This document shows positions 54,690-64,000 of a DNA stretch of 64,000 bases, piece after piece; positions within the stretch are counted from its first letter, which is position 1; every line of letters begins with the position of its first letter. Both the position numbers and the translations under genes were made by a program. A model generated the notes under the pieces. That model saw only the letters and a list, made by a program, of their open reading frames with translations, did not search any database and was not told where the DNA came from. Origin of the DNA: Novosphingobium taihuense (GTDB lineage Bacteria; Pseudomonadota; Alphaproteobacteria; Sphingomonadales; Sphingomonadaceae); the NCBI RefSeq assembly GCF_007830315.1, contig NZ_VLKJ01000010.1:62001-126000 (forward strand), read 5' to 3'.

Positions 54690-57434
54690 TCACGCAGCGG
54701 CCTTGACCTTGCGGTCCTCGGCCGCCTCGAGCAGCTTCTTTTCGACGGCATTCATGCGGCTTTCGCTGTCGATCTTCTCGCCCAGAACGTCGGTGATGTA
54801 GAAGGTGTCGACCGCGCGCTCGCCATAAGTGGCGATATGCGCCGAATGGACCACCAGCCGAGCCTCGAACAAGGCCCGCGCAAGCTGGCTGAGCAACGCC
54901 GGACGATCGCGCGCGCCCACTTCGATCACGGTGTAGCGGTTGGACGCCTTGTTGTCGAAGATCACGATGGGGCGCACGTCGAAGGCATCGGCGCGCGGAC
55001 GGGCAAGCGGGCGCGCAGCAAGCTGCGGCACCATCTTGACGCGGTTGGCCAGGGCATCGGCAATCGCGTTCTTGAGCCGCGCGATCTGGCTCGCCTCGTT
55101 GAGCGGGCGGCCGAGCGGGTCCTGCACGAGGAAATTGTCGACCGCCGTGCCGTTGCGCGCGGTGTGGATGCGGGCGTCGATGATGTTGCCCCCGGCAAGG
55201 TGGATGCCGCCAGCGATGCGGTAGAACAGGCCGGGATGGTCCGCTGCCAGCACGGTCACCAGCGTTGCCCCGCGCGCCGGGTACCAGTGCGCTTCCACCG
55301 AAAGCGGCTCGCCCAGCGCGGTGTCCATCTGCTGCAGGTTGAGCGCGATGATGTCCTCGGGCTCTGCAATCCAGTAGGCATCGCCAAGCTGCTTGCCGAC
55401 AGTGCCGATCAGTGCGTCGCGCTCCTTTAGGATCATCGCGACGGCCTTCTTCTTGGCCGCGATGCGCTCGGCACGGCCATGGGTCTTGTGACCCAGCCGC
55501 AGCATTTCCTCGGCCGAGACGAACAGATCACCCAGCAACTGCCGCTTCCACGAATTCCACACGCCCGGCCCCACCGCGCGAATGTCGACCACTGTCAGGA
55601 TCAGCAGCAGGCGCAGGCGCTCCTGGCTCTGCACCGTGTTCGCGAAGTCAGCGATGGTCTTGTAGTCGGCAAGGTCGCGCTTGAAGGCGGTGGCGCTCAT
55701 CAGCAGGTGCCAGCGCACAAGCCAGGCCACGGCCTCGGTTTCGGCGGCGGACAGGCCGAGACGCGGGCATAGCTTCATCGCAACTTCTGCGCCCAGTACG
55801 GAATGATCACCCTGCCGACCCTTGGCGATGTCGTGCAGCAGGGTGGCAACGTAAAGCACGCGGCGCGAGGCAACCTTGCTGACCACTTCGCTGGCTAGAG
55901 GATGATCTTCCCTGACCTCACCCTTCTCGATCCGGGCGAGCAGGCCGATGGCGCGGATGGTGTGCTCGTCCACCGTGTAGTGGTGGTACATGTCGAACTG
56001 CATCTGCGCGATGACGCGGCCGAAGTCAGGCACGAACCGGCCAAACACGCCCGCCTCGTTCATCCAGCGCAGCACGGTCTCGGGATCGTTGCGGCTGGTC
56101 AGGGTCTCCATGAACAGCGCATTGGCGCGCGGGTCGCGACGCATTGCGGCATCGATCAGGCTGGAATCGCGCCGGGCGATGCGCATGGTTTCGGGATGGA
56201 TTTCCACCCCCTCTGCAGCCGCGCAGGAGAACAGCTCGAGCAGGCGGACGGGCTCTTCCTGAAACGTGGTGTCGGCAGGCGCGGCAAGCTTGCCAGCCTC
56301 GATCACGAACGGGCCGACCTTCTTGCGCCTGCGGCTGCGCAGCGCTGCAAGGAACCCGCGCTTCTCCTTGGCGAACTGGCCATCAAGCTGGGCAAGGAAC
56401 ACGCCCGTGAGCGAGCCCACCTGCTTTGCCTGCAGGAAGAAGTACTGCATGAACCGCTCGACCGCGCTTTTGCCGGGACGATCGGCGAAGTTCATTCGCA
56501 TCGCCACCTCGCGCTGCAGGTCGAAAGTCAGCCGGTCTTCCGCGCGCCTGGTGATTGTGTGCAGGTGGCAGCGTACCGCCCAGAAGAAGTTCTCGGCCCG
56601 GCGGAACGCGCGATATTCCTCGGCGGTCAGCAGGCCCACGTCGACCAGTTCGGAAGCATCGCGCACCTTGTGGATGTACTTGCCGATCCAGTAGAGCGTG
56701 TGCAGGTCGCGCAGGCCGCCCTTGCCTTCCTTCACATTGGGTTCGACCACGTAGCGACTGTCGCCCAGTCGCTTGTGGCGCTGGTTGCGCTCCTCCAGCT
56801 TCTCGGCAACGAACTGCTTTTCGGTGCCGTTTACGACTTCGGCCCAGAACCGGGCAGAGGCGCTGTCGAACAGGTCACGGTCGCCCCAGACATAGCGCCC
56901 TTCCAGCAGAGCGGTGCGGATGGTCAGGTCGCTCTTGGCCATGCGCACGACTTCGTCGAGCGAGCGGCTGGAATGGCCGACCTTCAGCCCCAAGTCCCAC
57001 AGGTAATAGAGCAGCGCCTCGATCACCTGCTCGCACCACGAAGTCGGCTTGATCGGGGTGACGAAGGCGATGTCGACATCCGAATGCGGCGCCATCTCAC
57101 CGCGACCATAGCCGCCCACGGCGATCAGCGAGATACGCTCACCCATGGAGCGGTTGCTGGCGCGATAGATGCGGCCGACAACGTGATCATAGATGATCCG
57201 TACCAGCTGATCGACGAGGAAAGCCTGCGCCTGCGCGCATTCGGTTCCGGCAGAAGGCTTGGCCTCGAGCCGGCGCGCAATCTCGGCACGGCCATCCTCG
57301 AGCGCACCGCGCAGTAGTTCGACCACCACGGCGCGCGATTTCTCGCCCTTCTCGGCAAAGGCCGCAGCAATCGCGTCGGCCAGATGGCGGCGGTCGATAA
57401 TGGCACGCTGGTTGGCGATCCGGGGGAGCATCAT
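54690..57434 (-). CDS. glnD: PII uridylyltransferase / uridylyl-removing enzyme
   Basis: Adds and removes UMP on PII in response to glutamine. 914 residues. Nucleotidyltransferase motif AVGGYGRGEMAPHSDVD (residues 105-121), an HD phosphohydrolase domain with LLHDIAKGRQGDHSVLG, and two C-terminal ACT domains (WYPARGATLVTVLAADHPGLFY and TVIEVGARDRPALLSQLARALF) that sense glutamine. Full length for the family. Starts at the first or second of two adjacent ATG codons; the second gives better spacing to a GGGAG site. Confidence 0.95.
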   Translation of the reverse strand: MMLPRIANQRAIIDRRHLADAIAAAFAEKGEKSRAVVVELLRGALEDGRAEIARRLEAKPSAGTECAQAQAFLVDQLVRIIYDHVVGRIYRASNRSMGERISLIAVGGYGRGEMAPHSDVDIAFVTPIKPTSWCEQVIEALLYYLWDLGLKVGHSSRSLDEVVRMAKSDLTIRTALLEGRYVWGDRDLFDSASARFWAEVVNGTEKQFVAEKLEERNQRHKRLGDSRYVVEPNVKEGKGGLRDLHTLYWIGKYIHKVRDASELVDVGLLTAEEYRAFRRAENFFWAVRCHLHTITRRAEDRLTFDLQREVAMRMNFADRPGKSAVERFMQYFFLQAKQVGSLTGVFLAQLDGQFAKEKRGFLAALRSRRRKKVGPFVIEAGKLAAPADTTFQEEPVRLLELFSCAAAEGVEIHPETMRIARRDSSLIDAAMRRDPRANALFMETLTSRNDPETVLRWMNEAGVFGRFVPDFGRVIAQMQFDMYHHYTVDEHTIRAIGLLARIEKGEVREDHPLASEVVSKVASRRVLYVATLLHDIAKGRQGDHSVLGAEVAMKLCPRLGLSAAETEAVAWLVRWHLLMSATAFKRDLADYKTIADFANTVQSQERLRLLLILTVVDIRAVGPGVWNSWKRQLLGDLFVSAEEMLRLGHKTHGRAERIAAKKKAVAMILKERDALIGTVGKQLGDAYWIAEPEDIIALNLQQMDTALGEPLSVEAHWYPARGATLVTVLAADHPGLFYRIAGGIHLAGGNIIDARIHTARNGTAVDNFLVQDPLGRPLNEASQIARLKNAIADALANRVKMVPQLAARPLARPRADAFDVRPIVIFDNKASNRYTVIEVGARDRPALLSQLARALFEARLVVHSAHIATYGERAVDTFYITDVLGEKIDSESRMNAVEKKLLEAAEDRKVKAAA

Positions 57435-57482
57435 GCTCCCACCATTATCGCCTCAGGTCCTAGCGTCCAGTAACAAAGGCTA

Positions 57483-59186
57483 TCAGGAACTCAGCCAGAG
57501 CTTGGTGTAGCTTTCGCGCAAGCTGCGCTTGTCGACCTTTTCGGTGCCAAGCCGCGGCAGGGCTTCGTGGACTTCCCAGAAGCGCACCGGGATCTTGAAC
57601 GGCGCGATGTGCTGTTTCAGGAACTCGCGCAGTTCCTCCTCGGTCGCCGAGCAGTCTTCCTTGGCCAGATAGACCGCGGCGGGCACTTCGCCGAGCTTCT
57701 CGTCGGGCAGGCCGAACACGCTCGCCTCGGCGATGCAGGGATGGGCGTAGATCGCGCTTTCCACCTCGATGCACGAGATGTTCTCGCCGCCACGGATGAT
57801 GATGTCCTTCTTGCGGTCGACGATGAACAGGTAACCCTCGGGGTCGAGATAGCCGAGATCGCCGGTGCGGAAATAGCCATCGGGGGTGATCGCCTCGCGC
57901 GTGGCTTTCTCGTTGTCCCAGTAGCCGAGGAAATTGCAGATCGAGCGGATCGACACTTCGCCGATCTGACCCTGCGGCACAGGCTTGCCGTCATCATCGA
58001 GGATGGCCAAGTCGACCAGCGGACGCGATGCAGTGCCGGTGCTTCCGGGCTTGGCGAGGTAGTTCTCGTTCAGATTGCCACACCCGACGCCGTTGGTCTC
58101 GGTCAGGCCATAGCCCAGCAGCGGATAGGCATGAGGCAGCGCCTTGCGGATGCGGTCGACATGCTCGACCGGACGCGGCGCACCGCCTGCCGCGAACGAG
58201 ACGCAGGTAGACAGGTCATACCTGTCGCGATCGGGATGGGTCGCGATCTCGAAGCTCATCAGTGGCACGCCGACAAAGTAGGTGACCTTCTCGCGCTCGA
58301 TCAGCTTCATCGCCTCGACAGCGTCCCACTTCGGCATCAGCACCAGCTTGCGCCCCAATGCGAAGGACTGGAGGAACACCGGAACCTCGCCCGTCACATG
58401 GAACAGCGGAACGTTGACCAGCGTGACCGGCTGCGACCCTTCCGCCGGCCCCTCACCACGCGCAGTCAGGATCGAGAGCATGGCAACCGACTGGACGACG
58501 TAGTTCATCGTCCCCTGCACCACGCCGCGATGATCCGAATAGGCGCCCTTGGCCGAGCCGGTCGAACCGGAGGTGAACAGGACCGTGGCAAGATCATCGC
58601 CGGTAAGCTCTGGCAGGATCGTCTCCATCCCGCCGCCGTTGGCCAGGAGTGTGGCAAGGCCTTCCTCATAAGGACAATCGTGGCCCATCAGCAGAATCTG
58701 TGCGCCATGGGCATGGCCTTGGAGCCGTGCGGCACGGCCTGCATCGGCGATCACGAAGCGGCACTTCACCAGATCGATGCCGTGGGCCAGTTCCTCGCCC
58801 TGCCACCAGCCGTTGAGCAGCGTGGCGCACCCCCCGGCCATCAGCACGCCCATGTAAGCGATGACCCAGTTGGCCGAATTGCGCGCGGCAATGCCGACGC
58901 GTTCGCCCTTCTGCAGCTTCAGCCCTTCGACCAGGCCGCCTGCGACATGGCGCGCAGCCTTGTAGACATCGGCAAAGCTCAGCCGCGTCTCGCCATCGAC
59001 GATGAAGGTCTTCTCGCCCTGCGTGGCGCAGAAATAGGCGAAGTAGGCGGGCAGATGCGGGGGTGCGGCGGCGATCATCGGCAATTGCTGCCCGAACCGC
59101 TCTATCGGAACCGTGTGGAACATCGCCCCATCGGCAGTAAGCGCGCCAAAGGCGCCGTCCATGGCAAGGTCCAGCTCGGTCTTCAT
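57483..59186 (-). CDS. AMP-dependent acyl-CoA synthetase/ligase
   Basis: 567 residues from the ATG at 59186 with AAAGGGT upstream. Adenylate-forming motifs: TSGSTGSAKGAYSD (P-loop-like), YPLLGYGLTETNG, GYFRTGDLGYLDPEGYLFIVDRKKD and IKIPVRFWEV-like C-terminal hinge (PFKIPVRFW) with a catalytic Lys in TEKVDKRSL. It activates a carboxylic acid with ATP and CoA; the substrate (fatty acid, aromatic acid or bile-acid type) cannot be read from the sequence. It stands alone 48 bp upstream of glnD. Confidence 0.88.
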   Translation of the reverse strand: MKTELDLAMDGAFGALTADGAMFHTVPIERFGQQLPMIAAAPPHLPAYFAYFCATQGEKTFIVDGETRLSFADVYKAARHVAGGLVEGLKLQKGERVGIAARNSANWVIAYMGVLMAGGCATLLNGWWQGEELAHGIDLVKCRFVIADAGRAARLQGHAHGAQILLMGHDCPYEEGLATLLANGGGMETILPELTGDDLATVLFTSGSTGSAKGAYSDHRGVVQGTMNYVVQSVAMLSILTARGEGPAEGSQPVTLVNVPLFHVTGEVPVFLQSFALGRKLVLMPKWDAVEAMKLIEREKVTYFVGVPLMSFEIATHPDRDRYDLSTCVSFAAGGAPRPVEHVDRIRKALPHAYPLLGYGLTETNGVGCGNLNENYLAKPGSTGTASRPLVDLAILDDDGKPVPQGQIGEVSIRSICNFLGYWDNEKATREAITPDGYFRTGDLGYLDPEGYLFIVDRKKDIIIRGGENISCIEVESAIYAHPCIAEASVFGLPDEKLGEVPAAVYLAKEDCSATEEELREFLKQHIAPFKIPVRFWEVHEALPRLGTEKVDKRSLRESYTKLWLSS

Positions 59187-59340
59187 GATACCCTTTCGTC
59201 TCCTCACCCTGACGCCGTCTTGTTTCGCGCCTTTTTCGGGTTTGCCTGCAACCTTTTCCCTGTGCCAATACGTTAGCCTATTGGGCGCGTTTGACAGCAC
59301 GAAAACGGGTCCGTTCACGAAGTTCTAGGGAGTTCGTTCC

Positions 59341-60240
59341 TTGCTGTCACTAGTGTCAACAACAACCGCGCTTGCCGTAGCGTCGGCCTCCGCAGCAGCT
59401 GGGCATGCGCCGATTCGCTGGGAGGATCTGGGTATAGGGCCGATCGCACTCGACCTCGGCTTCTTCGCGCTCAAGTGGTATTCGCTGGCCTATCTCGCCG
59501 GCATCGTGCTGGGTTACTGGCATCTGTCGAAAATGATCAGGCAGCCCGGATCGCCCATGGCCCAGCGCCATGCGGATGACCTGTTCTTCTATGCCACGCT
59601 TGGCATCATCCTCGGTGGGCGCCTTGGCTACGCGATCTTCTATGCCCCCGAACTGCTGACGAACCCCGCCAACCTTCTGAAGCTGTGGGAAGGCGGGATG
59701 AGCTTCCACGGCGGATTGATCGGTACGGTGCTCGCCATCGCCTGGGTCTCGTGGCGTGGACAGTTGAGCTTTGTCCGGGTGTGTGACTACATTTCGGTCT
59801 GCGTACCCTTCGGCCTGCTGTTCGGACGGCTGGCCAACTTCGCCAACGGAGAACTCTGGGGGCGTGAGGCCGGGCCGGACGTGCCCTGGGCGATGGTCTT
59901 CCCTGGCGGCGGGCTGGTCGCGCGCCATCCGAGCCAGCTCTACGAAGCCGGGCTCGAAGGGCTCGTGCTCATGGTGGTTCTGCTTTTTCTGTTCTGGAAG
60001 ACCAAGGCGCGCTGGCGCACAGGCCTGCTCGTCGGCACCTTCACGCTCGGCTATGCGCTCTCACGCTTCACCGTCGAGTTCTTCCGCGAGCCCGACGCGC
60101 AGCTGCAGGACTTCGCGCTGCAGACCGGCCTGTCGATGGGCCAGTGGCTGACCATTCCGATGATGGCGGTGGGGCTGTTCTTCCTGCTGCGCGGACTCCT
60201 GCGCAAGCCGCTGGCTGCAGGCGGAGCCGTTCCGGCGTGA
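59341..60240 (+). CDS. lgt: Prolipoprotein diacylglyceryl transferase
   Basis: First step of lipoprotein maturation: adds diacylglyceryl to the lipobox Cys at the inner membrane. 299 residues; the start is a TTG at 59341 with AGGGAG upstream, although an ATG may be absent nearby. Multiple membrane helices. Signature blocks: [27 protein letters not shown] with the essential His, and [17 protein letters not shown] (Lgt signature). The stop overlaps the midA GTG start by three bases. Confidence 0.93.
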   Translation: MLSLVSTTTALAVASASAAAGHAPIRWEDLGIGPIALDLGFFALKWYSLAYLAGIVLGYWHLSKMIRQPGSPMAQRHADDLFFYATLGIILGGRLGYAIFYAPELLTNPANLLKLWEGGMSFHGGLIGTVLAIAWVSWRGQLSFVRVCDYISVCVPFGLLFGRLANFANGELWGREAGPDVPWAMVFPGGGLVARHPSQLYEAGLEGLVLMVVLLFLFWKTKARWRTGLLVGTFTLGYALSRFTVEFFREPDAQLQDFALQTGLSMGQWLTIPMMAVGLFFLLRGLLRKPLAAGGAVPA

Positions 60241-61292
60241 ACCTTTCGCTGCTCGAAACTTTTACCCGGCTGATCGCCAACACCGGGCCGATCAGCATGG
60301 CCCACTACATGGCCGAATCCAACGCGCGCTACTATTCCAGCCGCGATCCCTTCGGCACGGCGGGCGACTTCATAACCGCACCCGAGATCAGCCAGATGTT
60401 CGGCGAACTGATCGGGCTGTGGCTCGCCGACATGTGGATCCGCGCGGGGCGACCGGAGCCGATCCACTACGTCGAACTCGGCCCCGGCCGCGGCACGCTT
60501 GCCCGCGATGCGCTGGGTGCGGCGCGGCGCTATGGCCTGAGCCCGCGCGTCCACTTCGTCGAGACCAGCACCGCGCTGAAGGCTCTGCAGCTTGAACTGC
60601 ACCGCGACGCGATCTGGCATGCCGACCTTTCGACGCTACCCACCGACGGCCCGCTGCTGATCGTTGCCAACGAATTTCTCGACGCCCTGCCGGTGCGCCA
60701 GCTCGTGCGCATGGCCGAAGGCTGGCGCGAGCGCATGGTCGGCCTTGCCGACGGCCGCCTGATTCCGGTGGCGGGGAGTGCGCCAATGGAAGCGGCCGTT
60801 CCTGCAGACCGCCGCAATGCACCCGAAGGCACCATCGTCGAGACCTCGCCCGCTTGCGCTGCGGTGATGTACGAAGTTGCCGGGCGATTGGCGGCGCAGG
60901 AGGGGGCGGCGCTGTTCATAGACTATGGACATGCCTTGCCCCGCTTCGGCTCGTCGCTGCAGGCAGTGCGCGAGCATCGCAAGGTCGATGTCTTTGCCGC
61001 GCCCGGTGAAGCGGACCTGACCGCGCACGTCGATTTCTCGGCGCTCGCGCCCATCGCGCTGTCGCGCGGGGTGCGCTGGCTCGGCACGGTCGAGCAGGGC
61101 CGCTGGTTGCGCGCGCTCGGCATCGAGGCCCGCGCCGATGCACTGGCCGCCTATGCGCCCGACCACGCCGAGGCCATCCACGCCGCGCGCGAGCGGCTGA
61201 CCGGCGAGGGCCAGATGGGCGTGCTGTTCAAGGTCATGGGATTCGCCGGGCCGCGCTGGCCCGACGGTGCCGGATTCGCATCACCGGCCTGA
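60237..61292 (+). CDS. MidA/NDUFAF7-family SAM-dependent methyltransferase
   Basis: 351 residues from the GTG at 60237, which overlaps the lgt TGA (GTGA). SAM site in [12 protein letters not shown] (about residues 81-92), preceded by [22 protein letters not shown] and followed by [13 protein letters not shown]. Eukaryotic and slime-mould members methylate an arginine of a complex I subunit and are needed for complex I assembly. The bacterial role is inferred. In alphaproteobacteria this gene often follows lgt. Confidence 0.87.
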   Translation: MNLSLLETFTRLIANTGPISMAHYMAESNARYYSSRDPFGTAGDFITAPEISQMFGELIGLWLADMWIRAGRPEPIHYVELGPGRGTLARDALGAARRYGLSPRVHFVETSTALKALQLELHRDAIWHADLSTLPTDGPLLIVANEFLDALPVRQLVRMAEGWRERMVGLADGRLIPVAGSAPMEAAVPADRRNAPEGTIVETSPACAAVMYEVAGRLAAQEGAALFIDYGHALPRFGSSLQAVREHRKVDVFAAPGEADLTAHVDFSALAPIALSRGVRWLGTVEQGRWLRALGIEARADALAAYAPDHAEAIHAARERLTGEGQMGVLFKVMGFAGPRWPDGAGFASPA

Positions 61293-61581
61293 TCGTCGCA
61301 ATGCAACAACACACGCCTGAAAACGCCCGAAACACTTGGGGTACCACCGGGCAAAACAAGGGCTGATTCACGCACCAAAATGCCTGTTGGCAAAGCCGTG
61401 GCTTTGCGTCTATCAGGCGCGCCAAGTGGGGGCCGGGGCCGTGCATTTGCGCGTGCCCGGTTCCCGTGCGGTTCCGGTGTCCATGTGGTTAGCCCCATGG
61501 GCAATTTCCAGAGCCGCTCCAAAGGGGCAAGTTGGACCGTGCGCGATCCGCGTGCGCGGCGGCAGCAGGCAGGGAATTTCA

Positions 61582-62145
61582 ATGGCTGAACAGGCAAGCA
61601 TCGACACTTCGGCACCGGCCGAAGAAGGCGTGCGCCGGCGCGATTTCATCAATATCGCGGCGGTGAGTTTTGCGGGGGTTGGCGGCGCTGCCGTGCTGGT
61701 CCCGCTGGTGAGTCAGATGGCACCGTCGGCAGACGTTCTGGCGCAGAGCTCCACCGAAATCGACATCTCGGCAATCCAGCCGGGTCAGGCGATCAAGGCG
61801 GTGTTCCGCAAGCAGCCGGTCTTCATCCGCAACCTGACGCCGGAAGAAATCTCCGCTGCCGAAAAGGTTGACGTTGCCTCGCTGCGCGATCCGCAGTCGC
61901 TGGAAGAGCGCACCAAGGAAGGCAAGACCAACTGGCTCATCACGATGGGTGTCTGCACCCACCTCGGCTGCGTGCCTCTTGGCGCCGGCGAAGGCGAAGT
62001 GAAGGGCGAATTTGGCGGCTACTTCTGCCCGTGCCACGGTTCGTCCTATGACACCGCGGCGCGCATCCGCAAGGGCCCGGCACCGAAGAACCTCGAGGTG
62101 CCCGAGTACGCATTCACTTCCGACACTGTCGTGAAGATCGGCTGA
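61582..62145 (+). CDS. petA: Ubiquinol-cytochrome c reductase Rieske iron-sulfur subunit
   Basis: 187 residues from the ATG at 61582 with AGGGA upstream. N-terminal twin-arginine signal-anchor [18 protein letters not shown], then the soluble Rieske domain. [2Fe-2S] ligands: Cys125 and His127 with disulfide Cys130 (CTHLGC); Cys149 and His152 with disulfide Cys151 (CPCHGSSYD). Transfers electrons from quinol to cytochrome c1. First gene of petABC; a 289-bp gene-free leader precedes it, with no recognised element. Confidence 0.95.
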   Translation: MAEQASIDTSAPAEEGVRRRDFINIAAVSFAGVGGAAVLVPLVSQMAPSADVLAQSSTEIDISAIQPGQAIKAVFRKQPVFIRNLTPEEISAAEKVDVASLRDPQSLEERTKEGKTNWLITMGVCTHLGCVPLGAGEGEVKGEFGGYFCPCHGSSYDTAARIRKGPAPKNLEVPEYAFTSDTVVKIG

Positions 62146-62156
62146 GGACAGGAAAC

Positions 62157-63446
62157 ATGAGCTTTCCCTGGGCAAACGAATACAAGCCGGCCAACGGCCT
62201 GACGCAGTGGCTTGACGAAAAGCTGCCGCTGCCCCGCTTCGTCTACAACGCAGTCGGCGCCGGCTACCCGGTTCCGCGCAACCTGAACTACATGTGGAAC
62301 TTCGGCGTTCTCGCCGGCTTCTGCCTCGTGCTTCAGATCGTGACCGGCGTCATCCTCGCGATGCACTACGCCGCCAACGCAGGCGTTGCCTTTGACAGCG
62401 TCGAGCACATCATGCGCGACGTGAACTGGGGCTGGATGCTGCGCTATGCGCACGCCAACGGCGCCTCGGCGTTCTTCGTCGTCGTCTATCTCCACATCTT
62501 CCGCGGCTTCTTCTACTCATCGTACAAGGCCCCGCGCGAGATGATCTGGCTGCTCGGCGTGGTCATCTTCCTGCTGATGATGGCAACTGCGTTCATGGGC
62601 TATGTGCTGCCCTGGGGCCAGATGTCGTTCTGGGGTGCCAAGGTCATCACCGGCCTGTTCGGCGCGATCCCGGTCGTCGGCGAACCGCTGCAGGTATGGC
62701 TGCTGGGCGGCTATGCGCCTGACAACGCCGCGCTGAACCGCTTCTTCTCGCTCCACTTCCTGCTGCCCTTCGTGATTGCCGGTGTCATCATCCTGCACAT
62801 CTGGGCGCTGCACATCCCCGGCTCGTCGAACCCGACCGGCGTGGAAGTGAAGACGGAAAGCGACACCGTTCCGTTCCACCCGTACTACACGGCGAAGGAC
62901 GGTTTCGGACTCGGCATCTTCCTGCTGATCTATTGCGCAGTGCTGTTCTTTGCGCCGAACATGCTGGGTCACCCGGACAACTACATCCCGGCGAACCCGC
63001 TTTCGACGCCTGCACACATCGTTCCGGAATGGTACTTCTGGCCGTTCTACGCGATCCTGCGCGCCTTCACGTCGGACTTCTTCTTCATCCCGGCAAAGCT
63101 GATGGGCGTCCTTGCGATGTTCTCGGCGATCCTGGTGTGGTTCTTCCTGCCCTGGCTGGATACCTCGCCGGTGCGTTCGGGCCACTACCGTCCGCTGTTC
63201 CGCAAGTTCTTCTGGCTCCTGCTGATCGACGTGGCCGTGCTCGGCTACTGCGGCGGCGCGCCTGCTGCGGAACCCTTCGTGATGATCTCGCAGATCGCCT
63301 CGATGTACTACTTCCTGCACTTCCTCGTCATCCTCCCGCTCGTTTCGTCGATCGAGAAGCCGGAACCGCTTCCGTTCTCGATCACCGAAGCCGTGCTCGG
63401 CAAGGATGAGAGCGCCGTGCTCAACGCCAACCCCGCTGCTGCCTGA
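62157..63446 (+). CDS. petB: Ubiquinol-cytochrome c reductase cytochrome b subunit
   Basis: 429 residues, about eight membrane helices. Bis-His heme sites: [23 protein letters not shown] and [26 protein letters not shown]. The Qo-site PEWY motif is in [13 protein letters not shown]. It binds hemes bL and bH and carries both quinone sites. Gap of 11 bp after petA; petC follows after 31 bp. Confidence 0.97.
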   Translation: MSFPWANEYKPANGLTQWLDEKLPLPRFVYNAVGAGYPVPRNLNYMWNFGVLAGFCLVLQIVTGVILAMHYAANAGVAFDSVEHIMRDVNWGWMLRYAHANGASAFFVVVYLHIFRGFFYSSYKAPREMIWLLGVVIFLLMMATAFMGYVLPWGQMSFWGAKVITGLFGAIPVVGEPLQVWLLGGYAPDNAALNRFFSLHFLLPFVIAGVIILHIWALHIPGSSNPTGVEVKTESDTVPFHPYYTAKDGFGLGIFLLIYCAVLFFAPNMLGHPDNYIPANPLSTPAHIVPEWYFWPFYAILRAFTSDFFFIPAKLMGVLAMFSAILVWFFLPWLDTSPVRSGHYRPLFRKFFWLLLIDVAVLGYCGGAPAAEPFVMISQIASMYYFLHFLVILPLVSSIEKPEPLPFSITEAVLGKDESAVLNANPAAA

Positions 63447-63477
63447 GCCAGCCGAAGCGTTAGAGAAAGAGAACCCT

Positions 63478-64000
63478 ATGGTCCGTCTTTTTGGCCCCCT
63501 GGTCGGCCTCTTCTTCGCGGTCGCGCTGCTCTGGTCGTTCGGCAACGGCGCCTACACCGCGATCAAGGAACCCGCTGCCGCAACGGCAGAGCACGAGTTC
63601 CATCTCCACCCCAAGGAAGTGAAGTTCGCTTCCGACGGTGCTTTCGGCAAGTTTGACAAGCAGCAGCTCCAGCGCGGCTTCCAGGTTTACAAGGAAGTCT
63701 GCTCGACCTGCCACTCGCTCAAGCATGTCGCGTTCCGTGACCTCGCTGCCCTCGGCTACTCGGAAGCTGAAGTGAAGGCGATCGCCAAGGAATGGGGCGC
63801 CAAGCAGCCGACCTTCGATCCGAAGAGCGGTGAGCGCGGCGAGCGTGACAACATCCCGTCGGACTACTTCCCTGTCGTGTACTACGCAGGTCAGGGCGTG
63901 CCGCCAGATCTTTCGCTGATCACCAAGGCCCGTCACGACGGTGGCGCCTACGTGCACTCGCTGCTGACCGGATATCAGGAACAGCCCGCCGAACTTCTCA
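63478..64000 (+). CDS. petC: Cytochrome c1, 3' end beyond the window
   Basis: 174 residues visible from the ATG at 63478. N-terminal signal-like helix (VRLFGPLVGLFFAVALLW), heme-binding CSTCHSL, then YYAGQGVPPDLSLITKARH, typical of cytochrome c1. The open frame continues past base 64000, so the C-terminal membrane anchor and the Met ligand are missing. Completes the petABC operon of the cytochrome bc1 complex. Confidence 0.95.
   Translation, partial: MVRLFGPLVGLFFAVALLWSFGNGAYTAIKEPAAATAEHEFHLHPKEVKFASDGAFGKFDKQQLQRGFQVYKEVCSTCHSLKHVAFRDLAALGYSEAEVKAIAKEWGAKQPTFDPKSGERGERDNIPSDYFPVVYYAGQGVPPDLSLITKARHDGGAYVHSLLTGYQEQPAELL

Noticed and set aside
55902..57317. Long plus-strand open frames opposite glnD and the acyl-CoA synthetase
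   Set aside because: Antisense shadow frames; the minus-strand genes have complete motifs.
61293..61581. Possible regulatory leader of petABC
   Set aside because: The 289-bp gap shows no hairpin, palindrome or promoter that I can support.

Overview
The window is 64 kb of a GC-rich (roughly 62-66% by eye), gene-dense bacterial chromosome. Gene families and sequence style point to an alphaproteobacterium of the order Sphingomonadales, most like Novosphingobium. The clues are a TonB-dependent receptor, a NAD-dependent formate dehydrogenase of the FdsGBAD type, PutA with a divergent Lrp-type regulator, aromatic-ring cleavage genes, a REP-associated (RAYT) transposase remnant and a petABC operon. 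The genus is inferred; there is no 16S gene here. No CRISPR array, prophage or intact insertion sequence was seen.

Layout. 1-6.9 kb (minus): the start of a TonB-dependent receptor behind a Zur-like box, then a tightly packed glycan cassette (two-domain GT4 protein, GH130 protein, ManC, ManA). 7.1-15.3 kb (minus): a TonB-like protein and the formate dehydrogenase operon fdsR, fdsG, fdsB, mobA, fdsA, fdsD, fdhD, with two copies of a TAATAG-N7-CTATCAA box in front of fdsR and fdsG. 15.5-18.4 kb (plus): bioB-bioF-bioD. 18.4-23.8 kb: a catabolic cluster (cyclase, C-C bond hydrolase, extradiol dioxygenase, FAD monooxygenase, divergent MFS transporter). 23.8-28.8 kb: putR, putA and an SDR gene.

28.8-31.0 kb is the only clearly accessory stretch: an AIM24-family gene bracketed by inverted RAYT-type repeats, a frameshifted and truncated RAYT transposase, and tRNA-Leu(GAG). 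31.2-36.4 kb: a zinc-ribbon protein divergent from ftsE-ftsX-ydcF-like-plsC-Nramp-like, which mostly share stop/start codons. 36.3-38.4 kb (minus): hisC-tyrA. 38.4-40.6 kb (minus): glnK-amtB with a strong terminator, a near-consensus sigma-54 promoter and two upstream 17-bp inverted repeats. 40.6-46.8 kb: a nuclease/phosphatase-fold protein, a PPOX-fold protein, an alpha/beta hydrolase, prfC, a flavin-dependent halogenase-like gene and an aldose-epimerase-like gene. 46.8-52 kb (minus): pheS-pheT, an AraC regulator, rpmI-rplT. 52.1-54.1 kb: metA behind a riboswitch-like leader, then bfd and bfr on plus. 54.1-59.2 kb (minus): YqgE/AlgH, glnD and an acyl-CoA synthetase. 59.3-64 kb (plus): lgt-midA and petA-petB-petC (petC cut by the window edge).

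Together the genes cover C1 energy (formate), biotin, methionine and aromatic amino acid synthesis, nitrogen sensing (glnK, amtB and glnD lie within 20 kb), translation, envelope biogenesis and respiration. The most notable signals are a compact SAM-I-like four-helix leader upstream of metA with a ribosome-site hairpin, the paired operator of the formate dehydrogenase operon, the self-contained mannose-activating GT4/GH130 cassette, and the uncharacterised ring-cleavage cluster.
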